A DNA stretch of 64,000 nt from an uncultured Lachnospiraceae bacterium (GTDB lineage: Bacteria; Bacillota; Clostridia; Lachnospirales; Lachnospiraceae). This document shows, piece by piece, positions 17,004-25,207 of this stretch. The DNA is taken from positions 1-64,000 of the forward strand of contig CAJUCC010000025.1 in the NCBI GenBank assembly GCA_910585205.1, given 5' to 3'. Position 1 is the stretch's first letter; every line of letters starts with the position of its first letter. The notes under the pieces were generated by a model that was not told where the DNA came from, ran no database searches, and was given only the letters and a program-made list of their open reading frames with translations. The position numbers and the translations under genes were made by a program.

Positions 17004-17951
17004 ATGAATCATAATGTTAAAATTATTCCGATAGTGACAGGAATATCCATTGCTTCTGTCCATTTAATCAACAGACTTTTGTATTCCATATCCACCGCAA
17101 AAGACATTCTCCGTGACAAAGATGACTGTTACTATGAATGGCGGTTTGGAACAATACGTTATACAAAAAAAGGATATGGGACTCCTGTTCTTCTGGTTCA
17201 TGACCTGACCGTCGGAAGTTCCGGTTATGAATTTCATAAAATTGTGAACCGTCTGTCCAGACACTATGAAGTCTATACCATCGACTTACTGGGATATGGT
17301 CTGTCCGACAAACCCAATATGACATATACGGCCTACCTTTACATTCAGCTTTTGACCGACTTTGTAAAAACAGTCATCGGGAAAAAAACAGATATTATAG
17401 TCTCGGGAGATTCTTCCTCCATTGCGATTGTTGCCTGTCACAACAATCCGGAAGCATTCAACAGACTGATACTGATTAATCCACAAAGTTTATATCAGCT
17501 GAATCTGATTCCTTCCAAACGGACAAAATCTCTGAAATTCCTGATTGACCTGCCAGTACTGGGAACTTTCTTTTATAATATTATTACTACAAAACAATCA
17601 TTTTGCAATCTGTTTCGCAAATATTTTTATGCAGATTATGAAAAATTAAGAAACAGAGACATAGCTGCCTATGTGGAAGCCAGTCATCAAAACGATCACC
17701 AATCCAGATATTCTTTTTCCAGTTATGTCGGCAGATATATGAATTTTAATATTTTACATGCACTAAAAGAGATCAATCACAGTATTTTTGTAATTGCCGG
17801 AAATGAAAAAAAAGATAATAAAAGTATTGTAGAAAATTATTTTTATTATAACAGCTCTATTGAGACAGCATATGTGGCAGAAACAAAACAATATCCACAT
17901 ATGGAAAATCCTGTTGTATTTTTAAATCAACTGGCAGTATTTTTACCTTAA
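17004..17951 (+). CDS. Alpha/beta hydrolase with N-terminal membrane segment
   Basis: The 315-aa protein has an N-terminal hydrophobic stretch (about 6-28), then an alpha/beta-hydrolase fold. The oxyanion-loop region is VLLVHDLTVGSSG, the strand-4 segment is VYTIDLLGYGLSDKP, and the nucleophile elbow reads SGDSSSIA, where the last Gly of GxSxG is Ser. A C-terminal QYPHMENP gives the likely catalytic His. Substrate unknown. It has its own promoter and is divergent from the kinase gene; its end overlaps rsmG tail to tail by 9 nt. It is against the direction of replication, unlike its neighbours. Confidence 0.82.
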   Translation: MNHNVKIIPIVTGISIASVHLINRLLYSISTAKDILRDKDDCYYEWRFGTIRYTKKGYGTPVLLVHDLTVGSSGYEFHKIVNRLSRHYEVYTIDLLGYGLSDKPNMTYTAYLYIQLLTDFVKTVIGKKTDIIVSGDSSSIAIVACHNNPEAFNRLILINPQSLYQLNLIPSKRTKSLKFLIDLPVLGTFFYNIITTKQSFCNLFRKYFYADYEKLRNRDIAAYVEASHQNDHQSRYSFSSYVGRYMNFNILHALKEINHSIFVIAGNEKKDNKSIVENYFYYNSSIETAYVAETKQYPHMENPVVFLNQLAVFLP

Positions 17952-18692
17952 AGATTCACCCAACGGCTCTTTTGCAGGCAGCCCCGCCTTTCTCGGATAT
18001 TTCAGCGGGGTTGCTTTTGTCTTTTTAATTAAGATCATTGTACGGCATAACTCTGTTTCCGGCAATCTGAAATCTGTCTGCTTCTCAATACTGCCTCCAA
18101 GCAGTGTGATAACCTTTCGCGATGCAGCAGCTTCCTGCTCTCCTTTTTCCGATTTATAAGCGGCAAATGTTCCACCGATTGTAACAAAGGGAATACAATA
18201 CTCCGAAAGAGTAGACAGATTCGCCACAGCGCGCGAAACACAGAGATCATACTTTTCTCTGTAATCCGCCAGTTTCGCAAAATCCTCTGCCCTTCCGTGA
18301 ATCAATTCCACATCGGTAAGTCCCAGCTCGGCAACAACCGTTTCCAGAAATTGGAGTCTCTTTTTCAGAGAATCCAAAAGTGTCACCCGTAAATGCGGAA
18401 ACATAATTTTAAGCGGGATACCGGGAAACCCTGCACCGGTTCCCAGATCAATCATTGTTTTCGTCTGTGACAAATCCATACAGGAAGCAAGGGAAAGACT
18501 GTCGATAAAATGTTTCGTTACCACTTCCGGGAACCCGGTAATTGCTGTCAGATTCATAAAGGAGTTCCACTCCGTCAAAAGTTCATAATAACGTAAAAAT
18601 TGACAAATTTCTGTATTTCCCGCAGAAAGTGAAAATTGCCGCAATCCCTGTTGCAAAAGAGCGGTATCGTATTGTTTTTGTAAATCTCTCAT
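17943..18692 (-). CDS. rsmG: 16S rRNA (guanine-N7)-methyltransferase RsmG
   Basis: SAM-dependent methyltransferase of 249 aa that modifies G527 (E. coli numbering) of 16S rRNA. The Rossmann core has MIDLGTGAGFPGIPLKI (SAM loop), VTLLDSLKKR and the conserved CVSRAVANL. It lies 15 nt after mnmG, its classical partner near the origin in Firmicutes. The C-terminal tail of about 25 residues, rich in Lys and Pro, is longer than usual and overlaps the convergent hydrolase gene by 9 nt. Confidence 0.96.
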   Translation of the reverse strand: MRDLQKQYDTALLQQGLRQFSLSAGNTEICQFLRYYELLTEWNSFMNLTAITGFPEVVTKHFIDSLSLASCMDLSQTKTMIDLGTGAGFPGIPLKIMFPHLRVTLLDSLKKRLQFLETVVAELGLTDVELIHGRAEDFAKLADYREKYDLCVSRAVANLSTLSEYCIPFVTIGGTFAAYKSEKGEQEAAASRKVITLLGGSIEKQTDFRLPETELCRTMILIKKTKATPLKYPRKAGLPAKEPLGESLR

Positions 18693-18707
18693 ACTGTATC
18701 ATTCTCC

Positions 18708-20621
18708 CTAACGATTTTGTTTCGTAACATGTTCCAGATAGATCAGCAGAACGGAAATGTCAGCAGGGGAAACACCCGAAATACGGGATGCCTGTCCGAC
18801 CGAAGCAGGACGATACGCAGTCAGTTTCTGTCTTGCCTCCATCCGCAGGCTGGGGATCTCATTGTAATCCAGCGTAACAGGAATCTTTTTTTTCTCCATT
18901 TTTCGATATTGTTCCACCTGTCGAAGCTGCCTTGCAATATATCCCTCATATTTAATCTCAATCGCTACCTGCTCCGTTACATCGTCCGGCAGTGGTTTTC
19001 TCTCGCTGTCAATCTCTTTCACCATCTCATAAGACAATTCCGGTCTGCAGATCAGTTCCGCCAGATTTGTTCCGGTGCGCAGCCGTGCACTTCCGTGCCG
19101 TTCCAGAAAAGTCTGATTGGCTTCCCCGGTTCCCACCACGGTATGTTTCAGTCTGTCAATCTCATCCCTGATCGCCGCTTCCTTCTCACACAGCTTTTCA
19201 TACTGCTCCTGTGAAATCAATCCAACCGCATAGCCCTTTTTCCGCAAACGCAAATCGGCATTATCCTGACGAAGCAAAAGACGATATTCTGCCCTTGATG
19301 TCATCATCCGATAAGGCTCCATTGTCTCTTTTGTCACCAGATCATCAATCAATACCCCGATATATCCGTCGGAACGATCCAGTATCAGTGGTTCTCTTCC
19401 CTTGATCTGCATGGCGGCATTGATTCCCGCCATAAGCCCCTGCGCTGCCGCTTCCTCATATCCGCTGCTTCCGTTCAACTGTCCGCCGCTGAATAAGCCT
19501 TTTATTTTCTTAAATTCCAGGGAAGCTTTCAACTGTATGGAATTAATACAATCATATTCAATCGCATAGGCATTTCTGACAATTTTACAGTGTTCCATCC
19601 CGGGGACGGTTCGATACATTGCGAGCTGTACATCTTCCGGGAGTGAAGAAGACATGCCGCCCACATACATTTCATTTGTATGCAGTCCTTCCGGTTCAAT
19701 AAAAACCTGATGACGGTTTTTGTCTGCAAACTTCACAACCTTATCTTCAATCGAAGGACAATAACGCGGTCCCGTGCCCTCAATGATACCGGCATAAATC
19801 GGTGAACGATCGAGATTATTGCGGATAATCGTATGTGTCTCTTCATTTGTATAAGTCAGATAACACGACACCTGTTCAATCTGGACATCTGCGGGATCGG
19901 TGGAAAAGGAAAAAGGAACAACCGTTTCATCCCCCCGCTGTTCTTCCATTTTAGAAAAGTCAAGAGAACGCCTGTCCATCCTCGCCGGCGTGCCGGTTTT
20001 AAAACGCCGCATTTCGATACCGAGACGTTTCAAAGAATCGGTCAAATGAGTGGCGGGCTGCAGACCGTTCGGACCGGTATGGGTAATGGCTTCCCCGCAC
20101 AGACATCTGGCATTCAGATAAGTTCCCGTACAGAGAATGACAGCCCGGCATTCATACACTGCCCCGGTAAATATTTTTACACCGGTAACTCTCTTTTCCG
20201 TTATCCCGTCCGAAACATTTTCATCCTCTGCCAAAATTTCACACACTTCGGCCTGTTTAACCGTCAAATGCTCCTGGTTTTCAATTACCTTCCGCATTTC
20301 CCGGGTGTAATCCGCTTTATCCGCCTGTGCGCGCAGAGAATGTACCGCAGGACCTTTGGAACGATTCAGCATTTTCGACTGAATAAATGTTTTGTCAATA
20401 TTCCTTCCCATCTCTCCGCCAAGGGCATCCACCTCTCTCACCAGATGTCCTTTGGAAGAACCGCCGATATTCGGATTACAGGGCATCAAGGCGATGCTGT
20501 CCACACTCACCGTAAAAATAACGGTTTCCAGCCCCAGTCTCGCACACGCGAGGGCCGCCTCACATCCGGCATGTCCCGCTCCGACCACACATACATCCAC
20601 TTGTTCTCTGATTTCCGCCAT
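18708..20621 (-). CDS. mnmG: tRNA uridine-5-carboxymethylaminomethyl modification enzyme MnmG (GidA)
   Basis: FAD-dependent enzyme of 637 aa, the normal size. With MnmE it installs the cmnm5 group on the wobble uridine of several tRNAs. The N-terminal dinucleotide fold shows VCVVGAGHAGCEAALACARLG, followed by MPCNPNIGGSSKGHLVREVDALGG, both hallmarks of the family, and PRYCPSIEDKVVKF further on. The C-terminal helical domain binds tRNA and MnmE. It lies between mnmE (44 nt gap) and rsmG (15 nt), a conserved order. Confidence 0.98.
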   Translation of the reverse strand: MAEIREQVDVCVVGAGHAGCEAALACARLGLETVIFTVSVDSIALMPCNPNIGGSSKGHLVREVDALGGEMGRNIDKTFIQSKMLNRSKGPAVHSLRAQADKADYTREMRKVIENQEHLTVKQAEVCEILAEDENVSDGITEKRVTGVKIFTGAVYECRAVILCTGTYLNARCLCGEAITHTGPNGLQPATHLTDSLKRLGIEMRRFKTGTPARMDRRSLDFSKMEEQRGDETVVPFSFSTDPADVQIEQVSCYLTYTNEETHTIIRNNLDRSPIYAGIIEGTGPRYCPSIEDKVVKFADKNRHQVFIEPEGLHTNEMYVGGMSSSLPEDVQLAMYRTVPGMEHCKIVRNAYAIEYDCINSIQLKASLEFKKIKGLFSGGQLNGSSGYEEAAAQGLMAGINAAMQIKGREPLILDRSDGYIGVLIDDLVTKETMEPYRMMTSRAEYRLLLRQDNADLRLRKKGYAVGLISQEQYEKLCEKEAAIRDEIDRLKHTVVGTGEANQTFLERHGSARLRTGTNLAELICRPELSYEMVKEIDSERKPLPDDVTEQVAIEIKYEGYIARQLRQVEQYRKMEKKKIPVTLDYNEIPSLRMEARQKLTAYRPASVGQASRISGVSPADISVLLIYLEHVTKQNR

Positions 20622-20665
20622 ACTGATAAACTCCTGTCACAACAAAACCAAAATATTTTGATTCG

Positions 20666-22048
20666 TTATTTCCCCATACAAAACCGGGAAAAAATTTCAT
20701 TGACCAAATCTTCTCCGACTTCTTCCCCCATAATTCGTCCCAAAGCGGAATACGCGTTCATCAGATCGATCGAATAAAAATCTTCCGGCAATGCGCACAA
20801 AATACTCTCCTTTACCAATACCAGACTGTCATACGCCTCTTTCAGCGCTTCCTTCTGCCGTACATTGGTGATAAACACTTCATTGGTAAAAGAAATTTTC
20901 CCATGGAAAAATAATCGTTCTATCATATCTTCCAATTCATCAATTCCCGTCTGTTCACGAATCGATATGCGAATTACCGGAAAACGATTTTGGAACATTC
21001 TGCTCACGTCTTCTTCCGTGATGACCGCGGTCAAATCGGTTTTATTCAATAGAATAATGGTATTTTTCTGTGCCACCAGAGAAACGATCGCCGTATCGTT
21101 TTCATCCAGTGGAATCGAAGCATCAACGACATATAAAATCAGATCCGCATCTTCCGCAGAGCGGACGGCCCGTTCCACACCGATCTTTTCCACCTGATCT
21201 TCCGCCTTGCGGATACCTGCGGTATCGATTATCCGCAAGCTGACACTTTTGATTCTGACCGATTCTTCCACAATATCCCTTGTCGTTCCCGCTATATCGG
21301 TGACAATCGCCCGTTCTTCTTTTGCCAACGTATTTAATAAAGAAGACTTTCCGGCATTTGGCTTTCCCAGAATAACCGTTTTGATTCCCTCTTTCAACAT
21401 CCGGCCATTGCCAAAGGAATCCAAAAGTCTGCCGATTTCAAAGAGAAGCGTTTCCAAAATACCCGACAGTTTATTCCCATATCCGTCCAGACTGATATGT
21501 TCCGGATCATCCAGCGCAGACTCAATAAAGGCAATTTCATATATAATTTTCTCACGAAGACTTTTCACCGCAGAAGCTACCGCGCCCTGCAGATGACTGA
21601 CAGAACATTTTCTGGCCAGCTCATTGTCCGAAGCGATCAAATCCATAACGGCTTCCGCTTTGGATAAATCAATTCTTCCGTTTAGAAAAGCCCGTTTTGT
21701 AAACTCACCCGGCTCCGCGAGCCTGGCTCCGTTTCGTAAAACAACCTCCAAAACTCTGTTCGTAATCCATACGCCGCCATGACAGTTAATTTCCACCGTA
21801 TCTTCCATCGTATAACTCTTAGGCGCCCGCATCACGGAAACCATCACCTCATCGACAATCTCTTCTCCGTCAAAGATAAAACCGTAATGAATGGTATGGC
21901 TATCCGCATGATCGAGAATATGCTTTTTCCCGCGCGTGCGAAAGATACGGTCTGCGATGGTAACTGCACAGTCCCCACTGACTCTGATTACACTGATACC
22001 CGATTCCGCTAAAGCAGTGGCAATCGCCGCTATTGTCTGATTTTCCAT
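20666..22048 (-). CDS. mnmE: tRNA modification GTPase MnmE (TrmE)
   Basis: GTPase of 460 aa forming a heterotetramer with MnmG for wobble-uridine modification. Domains in order: N-terminal formyl-THF-binding domain (about 1-120), helical domain, and an inserted Ras-like G domain (about 220-380) with GKPNAGKSSLLN (G1), DIAGTTRD (G2), DTAG (G3) and NKTD (G4). The protein ends FCMGK, the conserved C-terminal cysteine motif CxGK. Complete and of normal length. Confidence 0.98.
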   Translation of the reverse strand: MENQTIAAIATALAESGISVIRVSGDCAVTIADRIFRTRGKKHILDHADSHTIHYGFIFDGEEIVDEVMVSVMRAPKSYTMEDTVEINCHGGVWITNRVLEVVLRNGARLAEPGEFTKRAFLNGRIDLSKAEAVMDLIASDNELARKCSVSHLQGAVASAVKSLREKIIYEIAFIESALDDPEHISLDGYGNKLSGILETLLFEIGRLLDSFGNGRMLKEGIKTVILGKPNAGKSSLLNTLAKEERAIVTDIAGTTRDIVEESVRIKSVSLRIIDTAGIRKAEDQVEKIGVERAVRSAEDADLILYVVDASIPLDENDTAIVSLVAQKNTIILLNKTDLTAVITEEDVSRMFQNRFPVIRISIREQTGIDELEDMIERLFFHGKISFTNEVFITNVRQKEALKEAYDSLVLVKESILCALPEDFYSIDLMNAYSALGRIMGEEVGEDLVNEIFSRFCMGK

Positions 22049-22076
22049 TTCCAGTCACAATCCCCAGTACTGAATA

Positions 22077-22127
22077 AAGCAAATGCCCGGTTATCGTAAA
22101 ACAAACCGGGCTGTGCATGCTTTGCTT
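22077..22127 (-). other. Stem-loop between jag and mnmE
   Basis: Nested inverted repeats (22077-22083 with 22121-22127; 22085-22092 with 22104-22111) give a two-part hairpin directly after the jag stop. No U-run follows, so it is more likely a processing or attenuation element than a full terminator. Confidence 0.45.
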
Positions 22128-22131
22128 CTGT

Positions 22132-22758
22132 TTATGATTTCTTCAATGTTACAACAACCCTTCTGAAAGGTTCATCTCCCTCGCTGTGTGTCACCACATA
22201 TTTGTCATTTTGCAGAGCAGAATGAATAATTCGTCTTTCGTATGGGTTCATCGGCTCCAGAGAGACAGGGCGCTTTGTTCTTTTCACTTTAAAGGCAATA
22301 TTTTTCGCAAGATTTTCCAACGTATCCTTTCTTCTCTTTCGGTAATTTTCCGTATCCACCTTAACCCGGATGTAATTATCCACATCTTTATTCACTACCA
22401 GTGAAGTCAGATATTGCAGAGAATCGAGCGTCTGTCCCCTTTTTCCGATCAGAATCCCCATCTCATCACCGCTTAAATCTACATCCATAAAATGTTCCAG
22501 ATCATCATATTTTACATCAATCACAACAGCCAGATTCATTGCCTCGAAGACATCATTCAAAAACTCTCTGGCAGTATCCGTAACGGAAGATTTCACTCTT
22601 GCTTTAATCACAGCAGCTTTGAAACCAATTCCCAAAAATCCGGCAGAGCCTTCTTCTATCACTTCATATTCCAGTTTATCACTCGTAACAGAAAACTTCT
22701 GACATGCTTCCGTGATCGCATCATCAACTGTCTTTGCACTTATTTCTGTAAACTCCAT
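22132..22758 (-). CDS. jag: RNA-binding protein Jag/KhpB (Jag_N, KH and R3H domains)
   Basis: The 208-aa protein has an N-terminal Jag_N segment (about 1-50), a KH domain containing GILIGKRGQTLDSLQYL (about 105-122) and a C-terminal R3H domain ending with HSALQNDKYVVTHSEG and RRVVV. It is a cytoplasmic RNA-binding protein that in other Gram-positive bacteria pairs with KhpA and affects cell elongation. It lies 12 nt after yidC, the usual partner. The linker seen in longer homologues is short. Confidence 0.95.
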   Translation of the reverse strand: MEFTEISAKTVDDAITEACQKFSVTSDKLEYEVIEEGSAGFLGIGFKAAVIKARVKSSVTDTAREFLNDVFEAMNLAVVIDVKYDDLEHFMDVDLSGDEMGILIGKRGQTLDSLQYLTSLVVNKDVDNYIRVKVDTENYRKRRKDTLENLAKNIAFKVKRTKRPVSLEPMNPYERRIIHSALQNDKYVVTHSEGDEPFRRVVVTLKKS

Positions 22759-22770
22759 CCCGGATACCTC

Positions 22771-24075
22771 CTATTTTTCTTTATTGTCGCTGTTATTCTT
22801 TTCGTTATATTCTTTTACCATATTGGCCTTTGCAGAAATACTGCCCGGTTTTTTATGATTTTCATAGTATTCATAGGCCCTTTTCACTGTCTCTTCTTTT
22901 TCAAAATCAGTTATAACCGATTTGGACTGATTGACGCGTTTCGTATTCATCGAAGCATAACTGTTGATCTGCTTCCCGGAAACGCCCATTTTCTCCAACT
23001 TCTTTTCCCGCTTTTCCATATTCTTTTTAATCAGTTCATCCATATCAATCTTATCGATATGTCTGTTGATTAATATCTGCTGAATACATCTGACAACCGC
23101 ACCGGCGATCCAGTAAATACCCATACCGGCCGGCAGTGTAAAGCAGAAAACCGCCGACATAATGGGCATCATAATATTCATCGTCTTCATCGATGCCGCC
23201 ACACTGTCCGTCTGTCCGTTATTGCCTTTAGTCTCAGCCTGCGGCATCAACTTTACATTCATCCACTGTGTAAAAGCCGCCAGAAAAGGAACCATCAACG
23301 CCGCCACAACCATCAGATATGCGCCTGTCGCAAAGGCATCCTTTAAGATAAAAGACGGTGAGTTTCCAATATTCAGTCCGAGAAAATTATTATATTCGTT
23401 TAATTTTGTCACTGTATTGGTGACATCAGCAGATAACGTCGGGAAACGATCAATAATGCTCTGCCATTCTGCACTGGACGCTCTGTTCAGGCAGTCAATA
23501 TAAGTATTTTGAATATAACTTGCATTACCGCTTAAAAAAGCGTCATTGGTAAACTGTTTCGCATAGATATTGGCATTTTTAAAACCCTGCAAAAGCTCTG
23601 CACTGCCACTCTGTGCCATCAGCTTGTCCACCAGCGGGAAAAAAGCACTCTTAATCTGCTCAACATATGCAGGCATCGAGTTGATAACACGATACAATGC
23701 AAACAAAATCGGCATCTGAATCAAAAGCTGCAGACAACTTCCGGTCGGAGACACGCCGTATTTGTCATAAATCGCCTTAGTCTCCTCATTCATTGCCATC
23801 ATGGATTCATTATCTTTTTTATTTTTATACTTTTTCTGAACTTCCTGCAGTTCGGGATTCATCTTAGCAGACAGCTTTGAAAACTTCTGCTGTTTGATCG
23901 TCAGAGGCGTCATACACCCATAAATGACGATGGTAAACAAAATAATGGAAAGACCGATATTGGGAATTCCCATTTTATCAAGCAGAATAAAAATGCCATC
24001 CATCAGATAACCAAGCAGGATGGCCACAGGTTTCAGAAAACCCGACTGCTGTGTCAGTAAAATACCATTTGACAA
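22771..24075 (-). CDS. yidC: Membrane protein insertase YidC/OxaA
   Basis: Inner-membrane insertase of 434 aa. It has five or so hydrophobic segments, with VIYGCMTPLTIKQQKFSKL (the conserved segment after the first core helix), SPTGSCLQLLIQMPILFALY and a C-terminal PAGMGIYWIAGAVV. A long loop of about 130 residues (120-250) separates the core helices, as seen in clostridial members. The tail is highly charged. The start is the TTG at 24075 because AAGGAGGAC precedes it by 6 nt and the protein then begins as in relatives; an upstream ATG at 24093 would include the ribosome site. Confidence 0.95.
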   Translation of the reverse strand: MSNGILLTQQSGFLKPVAILLGYLMDGIFILLDKMGIPNIGLSIILFTIVIYGCMTPLTIKQQKFSKLSAKMNPELQEVQKKYKNKKDNESMMAMNEETKAIYDKYGVSPTGSCLQLLIQMPILFALYRVINSMPAYVEQIKSAFFPLVDKLMAQSGSAELLQGFKNANIYAKQFTNDAFLSGNASYIQNTYIDCLNRASSAEWQSIIDRFPTLSADVTNTVTKLNEYNNFLGLNIGNSPSFILKDAFATGAYLMVVAALMVPFLAAFTQWMNVKLMPQAETKGNNGQTDSVAASMKTMNIMMPIMSAVFCFTLPAGMGIYWIAGAVVRCIQQILINRHIDKIDMDELIKKNMEKREKKLEKMGVSGKQINSYASMNTKRVNQSKSVITDFEKEETVKRAYEYYENHKKPGSISAKANMVKEYNEKNNSDNKEK

Positions 24076-24117
24076 TTCTCTGTCCTCCTTCATTCCTTTC
24101 CTTATATAATAGTGTTG

Positions 24118-24348
24118 TTAAGGAACGGGATCATATCCCCCTCTGGAAAAAGGATTGCACCGGACTATTCTCCAGGCAGTCAAAAGACCGCCCTTAAAAA
24201 CGCCATACCTTTCAAACGCCTCAATACCATACTGGGAACAGGTAGGAAAATAGGGGCATTTTGTTCTTTTCAAAGGAGATATATATTTTTGATAAAATTT
24301 TATAAAAGCAATCACTGTTTTTTTCATAACAAAAATCAGATATTTCAT
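24118..24348 (-). CDS. yidD: Membrane protein insertion efficiency factor YidD
   Basis: A 76-aa protein with the family signature: a basic N-terminal helix, FYQKYISPL, then CPYFPTCSQYGIEAFERYG and ending CNPFSRGGYDPVP. It assists YidC in inserting membrane proteins. Its ATG overlaps the rnpA stop as ATGA, a classic coupled arrangement. Confidence 0.96.
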   Translation of the reverse strand: MKYLIFVMKKTVIAFIKFYQKYISPLKRTKCPYFPTCSQYGIEAFERYGVFKGGLLTAWRIVRCNPFSRGGYDPVP

Positions 24349-24695
24349 AACGATTCTGACTGATGCAGAATATTATGAAGCTTTCCCAGATGTAACATAG
24401 CGCTTTCGATCTCCCAATAAGAAACCGCTCCCGCGCCGTTTCTTGCAACGACTACCATATCCAAACCACTATTGAATATTGTTTCATGCAGCCGGTAACT
24501 TTCCCGGATCAGTCTTGTCACCCGATGCCTGACAACACTGTTTCCGACTTTTTTACTGACAGATATTCCCAGTCTGTTCTTTTCCTGATGATTTTCCACA
24601 ATATACATAATCAAATATTTATTGGCAAACGATTTGCCTTTCCTGTAAACATCCCGGAAATCCCTGTTCTTTTTCAAAGATTCTGAAAATATCAT
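24345..24695 (-). CDS. rnpA: Ribonuclease P protein component
   Basis: Basic protein of 116 aa that binds RNase P RNA and helps process tRNA 5' leaders. The signature RNR-like motif appears as NSVVRHRVTRLIRESYR (about 55-71), and KNRDFRDVYRKGKSF near the N-terminus is typical. The start is placed at the ATG at 24695; an upstream in-frame start would add 13 non-conserved residues. It lies 49 nt after rpmH, the universal arrangement. Confidence 0.95.
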   Translation of the reverse strand: MIFSESLKKNRDFRDVYRKGKSFANKYLIMYIVENHQEKNRLGISVSKKVGNSVVRHRVTRLIRESYRLHETIFNSGLDMVVVARNGAGAVSYWEIESAMLHLGKLHNILHQSESL

Positions 24696-24744
24696 AAGCC
24701 CTGCCTGCCTGCCGGCATAAGAGAAAAAGGCCACATAACGCGGC

Positions 24745-24879
24745 CTATGCTGATAATCTCTTTCTTCCTTTTGCTCTTCTTGCAGCTAAAACTTTTCTTC
24801 CACCCGGAGTACTCATTCTTGCACGAAAGCCATGGACTTTGGATCTTTGTCTCTTTTTTGGCTGAAATGTCATTTTCAT
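24745..24879 (-). CDS. rpmH: 50S ribosomal protein L34
   Basis: A 44-aa, highly basic protein beginning MKMTFQPKKRQRSKVHGF and ending in RAKGRKRLSA, an almost canonical L34. AAAAGGAGGTG precedes the ATG. It is the first gene of the rpmH-rnpA-yidD-yidC-jag transcript running away from the origin and has a strong promoter. Confidence 0.98.
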   Translation of the reverse strand: MKMTFQPKKRQRSKVHGFRARMSTPGGRKVLAARRAKGRKRLSA

Positions 24880-24919
24880 GTGGATACACCTCCTTTTTAT
24901 TATGGAAAATATCGTTACA

Positions 24920-24948
24920 ATTATATAAGATAGCAAGGCGCAAGTCAA
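24920..24948 (-). promoter_or_regulatory. Strong rpmH promoter
   Basis: On the minus strand TTGACT (24948-24943) and a perfect TATAAT (24925-24920) with 17-nt spacing, about 41 nt before the rpmH start. Fits high-level expression. Confidence 0.85.
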
Positions 24949-24984
24949 GCAAATAAAAGGCTTTTCCGCAAAAAAGTATGAATT

Positions 24985-25116
24985 TCATCCACAACCGATT
25001 ATCCACAAAATGTGCATAAATTGTGGATAACTCTTTAATATCCTGTGCAAAACTTTATTTTTACTCTGATCTATAAGGAATTTTAATGTTCATAAACATT
25101 TTAACCCTTATCCACA
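24985..25116. other. oriC part 1: DnaA-box cluster upstream of dnaA
   Basis: The rpmH-dnaA gap (24880-25207) holds three perfect DnaA boxes: TTATCCACA at 24999-25007 and 25108-25116, and its complement TGTGGATAA at 25022-25030. One-mismatch copies lie at 24985-24993 and 25011-25019. Position and boxes mark this as the dnaA-proximal half of a bipartite Bacillus-type origin, and as the site of DnaA autoregulation. Confidence 0.9.
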
Positions 25117-25141
25117 TAGCAGATTTCCATACGGAAAGCAT

Positions 25142-25170
25142 TTGAATTTTTCCTTTAAATACGTTATTAT
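25142..25170 (+). promoter_or_regulatory. dnaA promoter
   Basis: TTGAAT (25142-25147) and TATTAT (25165-25170), spacer 17 nt, 38 nt before the dnaA ATG and just downstream of the last DnaA box, which suits autoregulation. Confidence 0.65.
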
Positions 25171-25207
25171 ATAGATTGAGATATTTTGAGATCAGGAGAA
25201 TTATAAG

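Noticed and set aside
17004..17951. Horizontally acquired island around the alpha/beta hydrolase
   Set aside because: The gene is AT-richer and oriented against replication, but there are no repeats, integrase or tRNA junction to support transfer.
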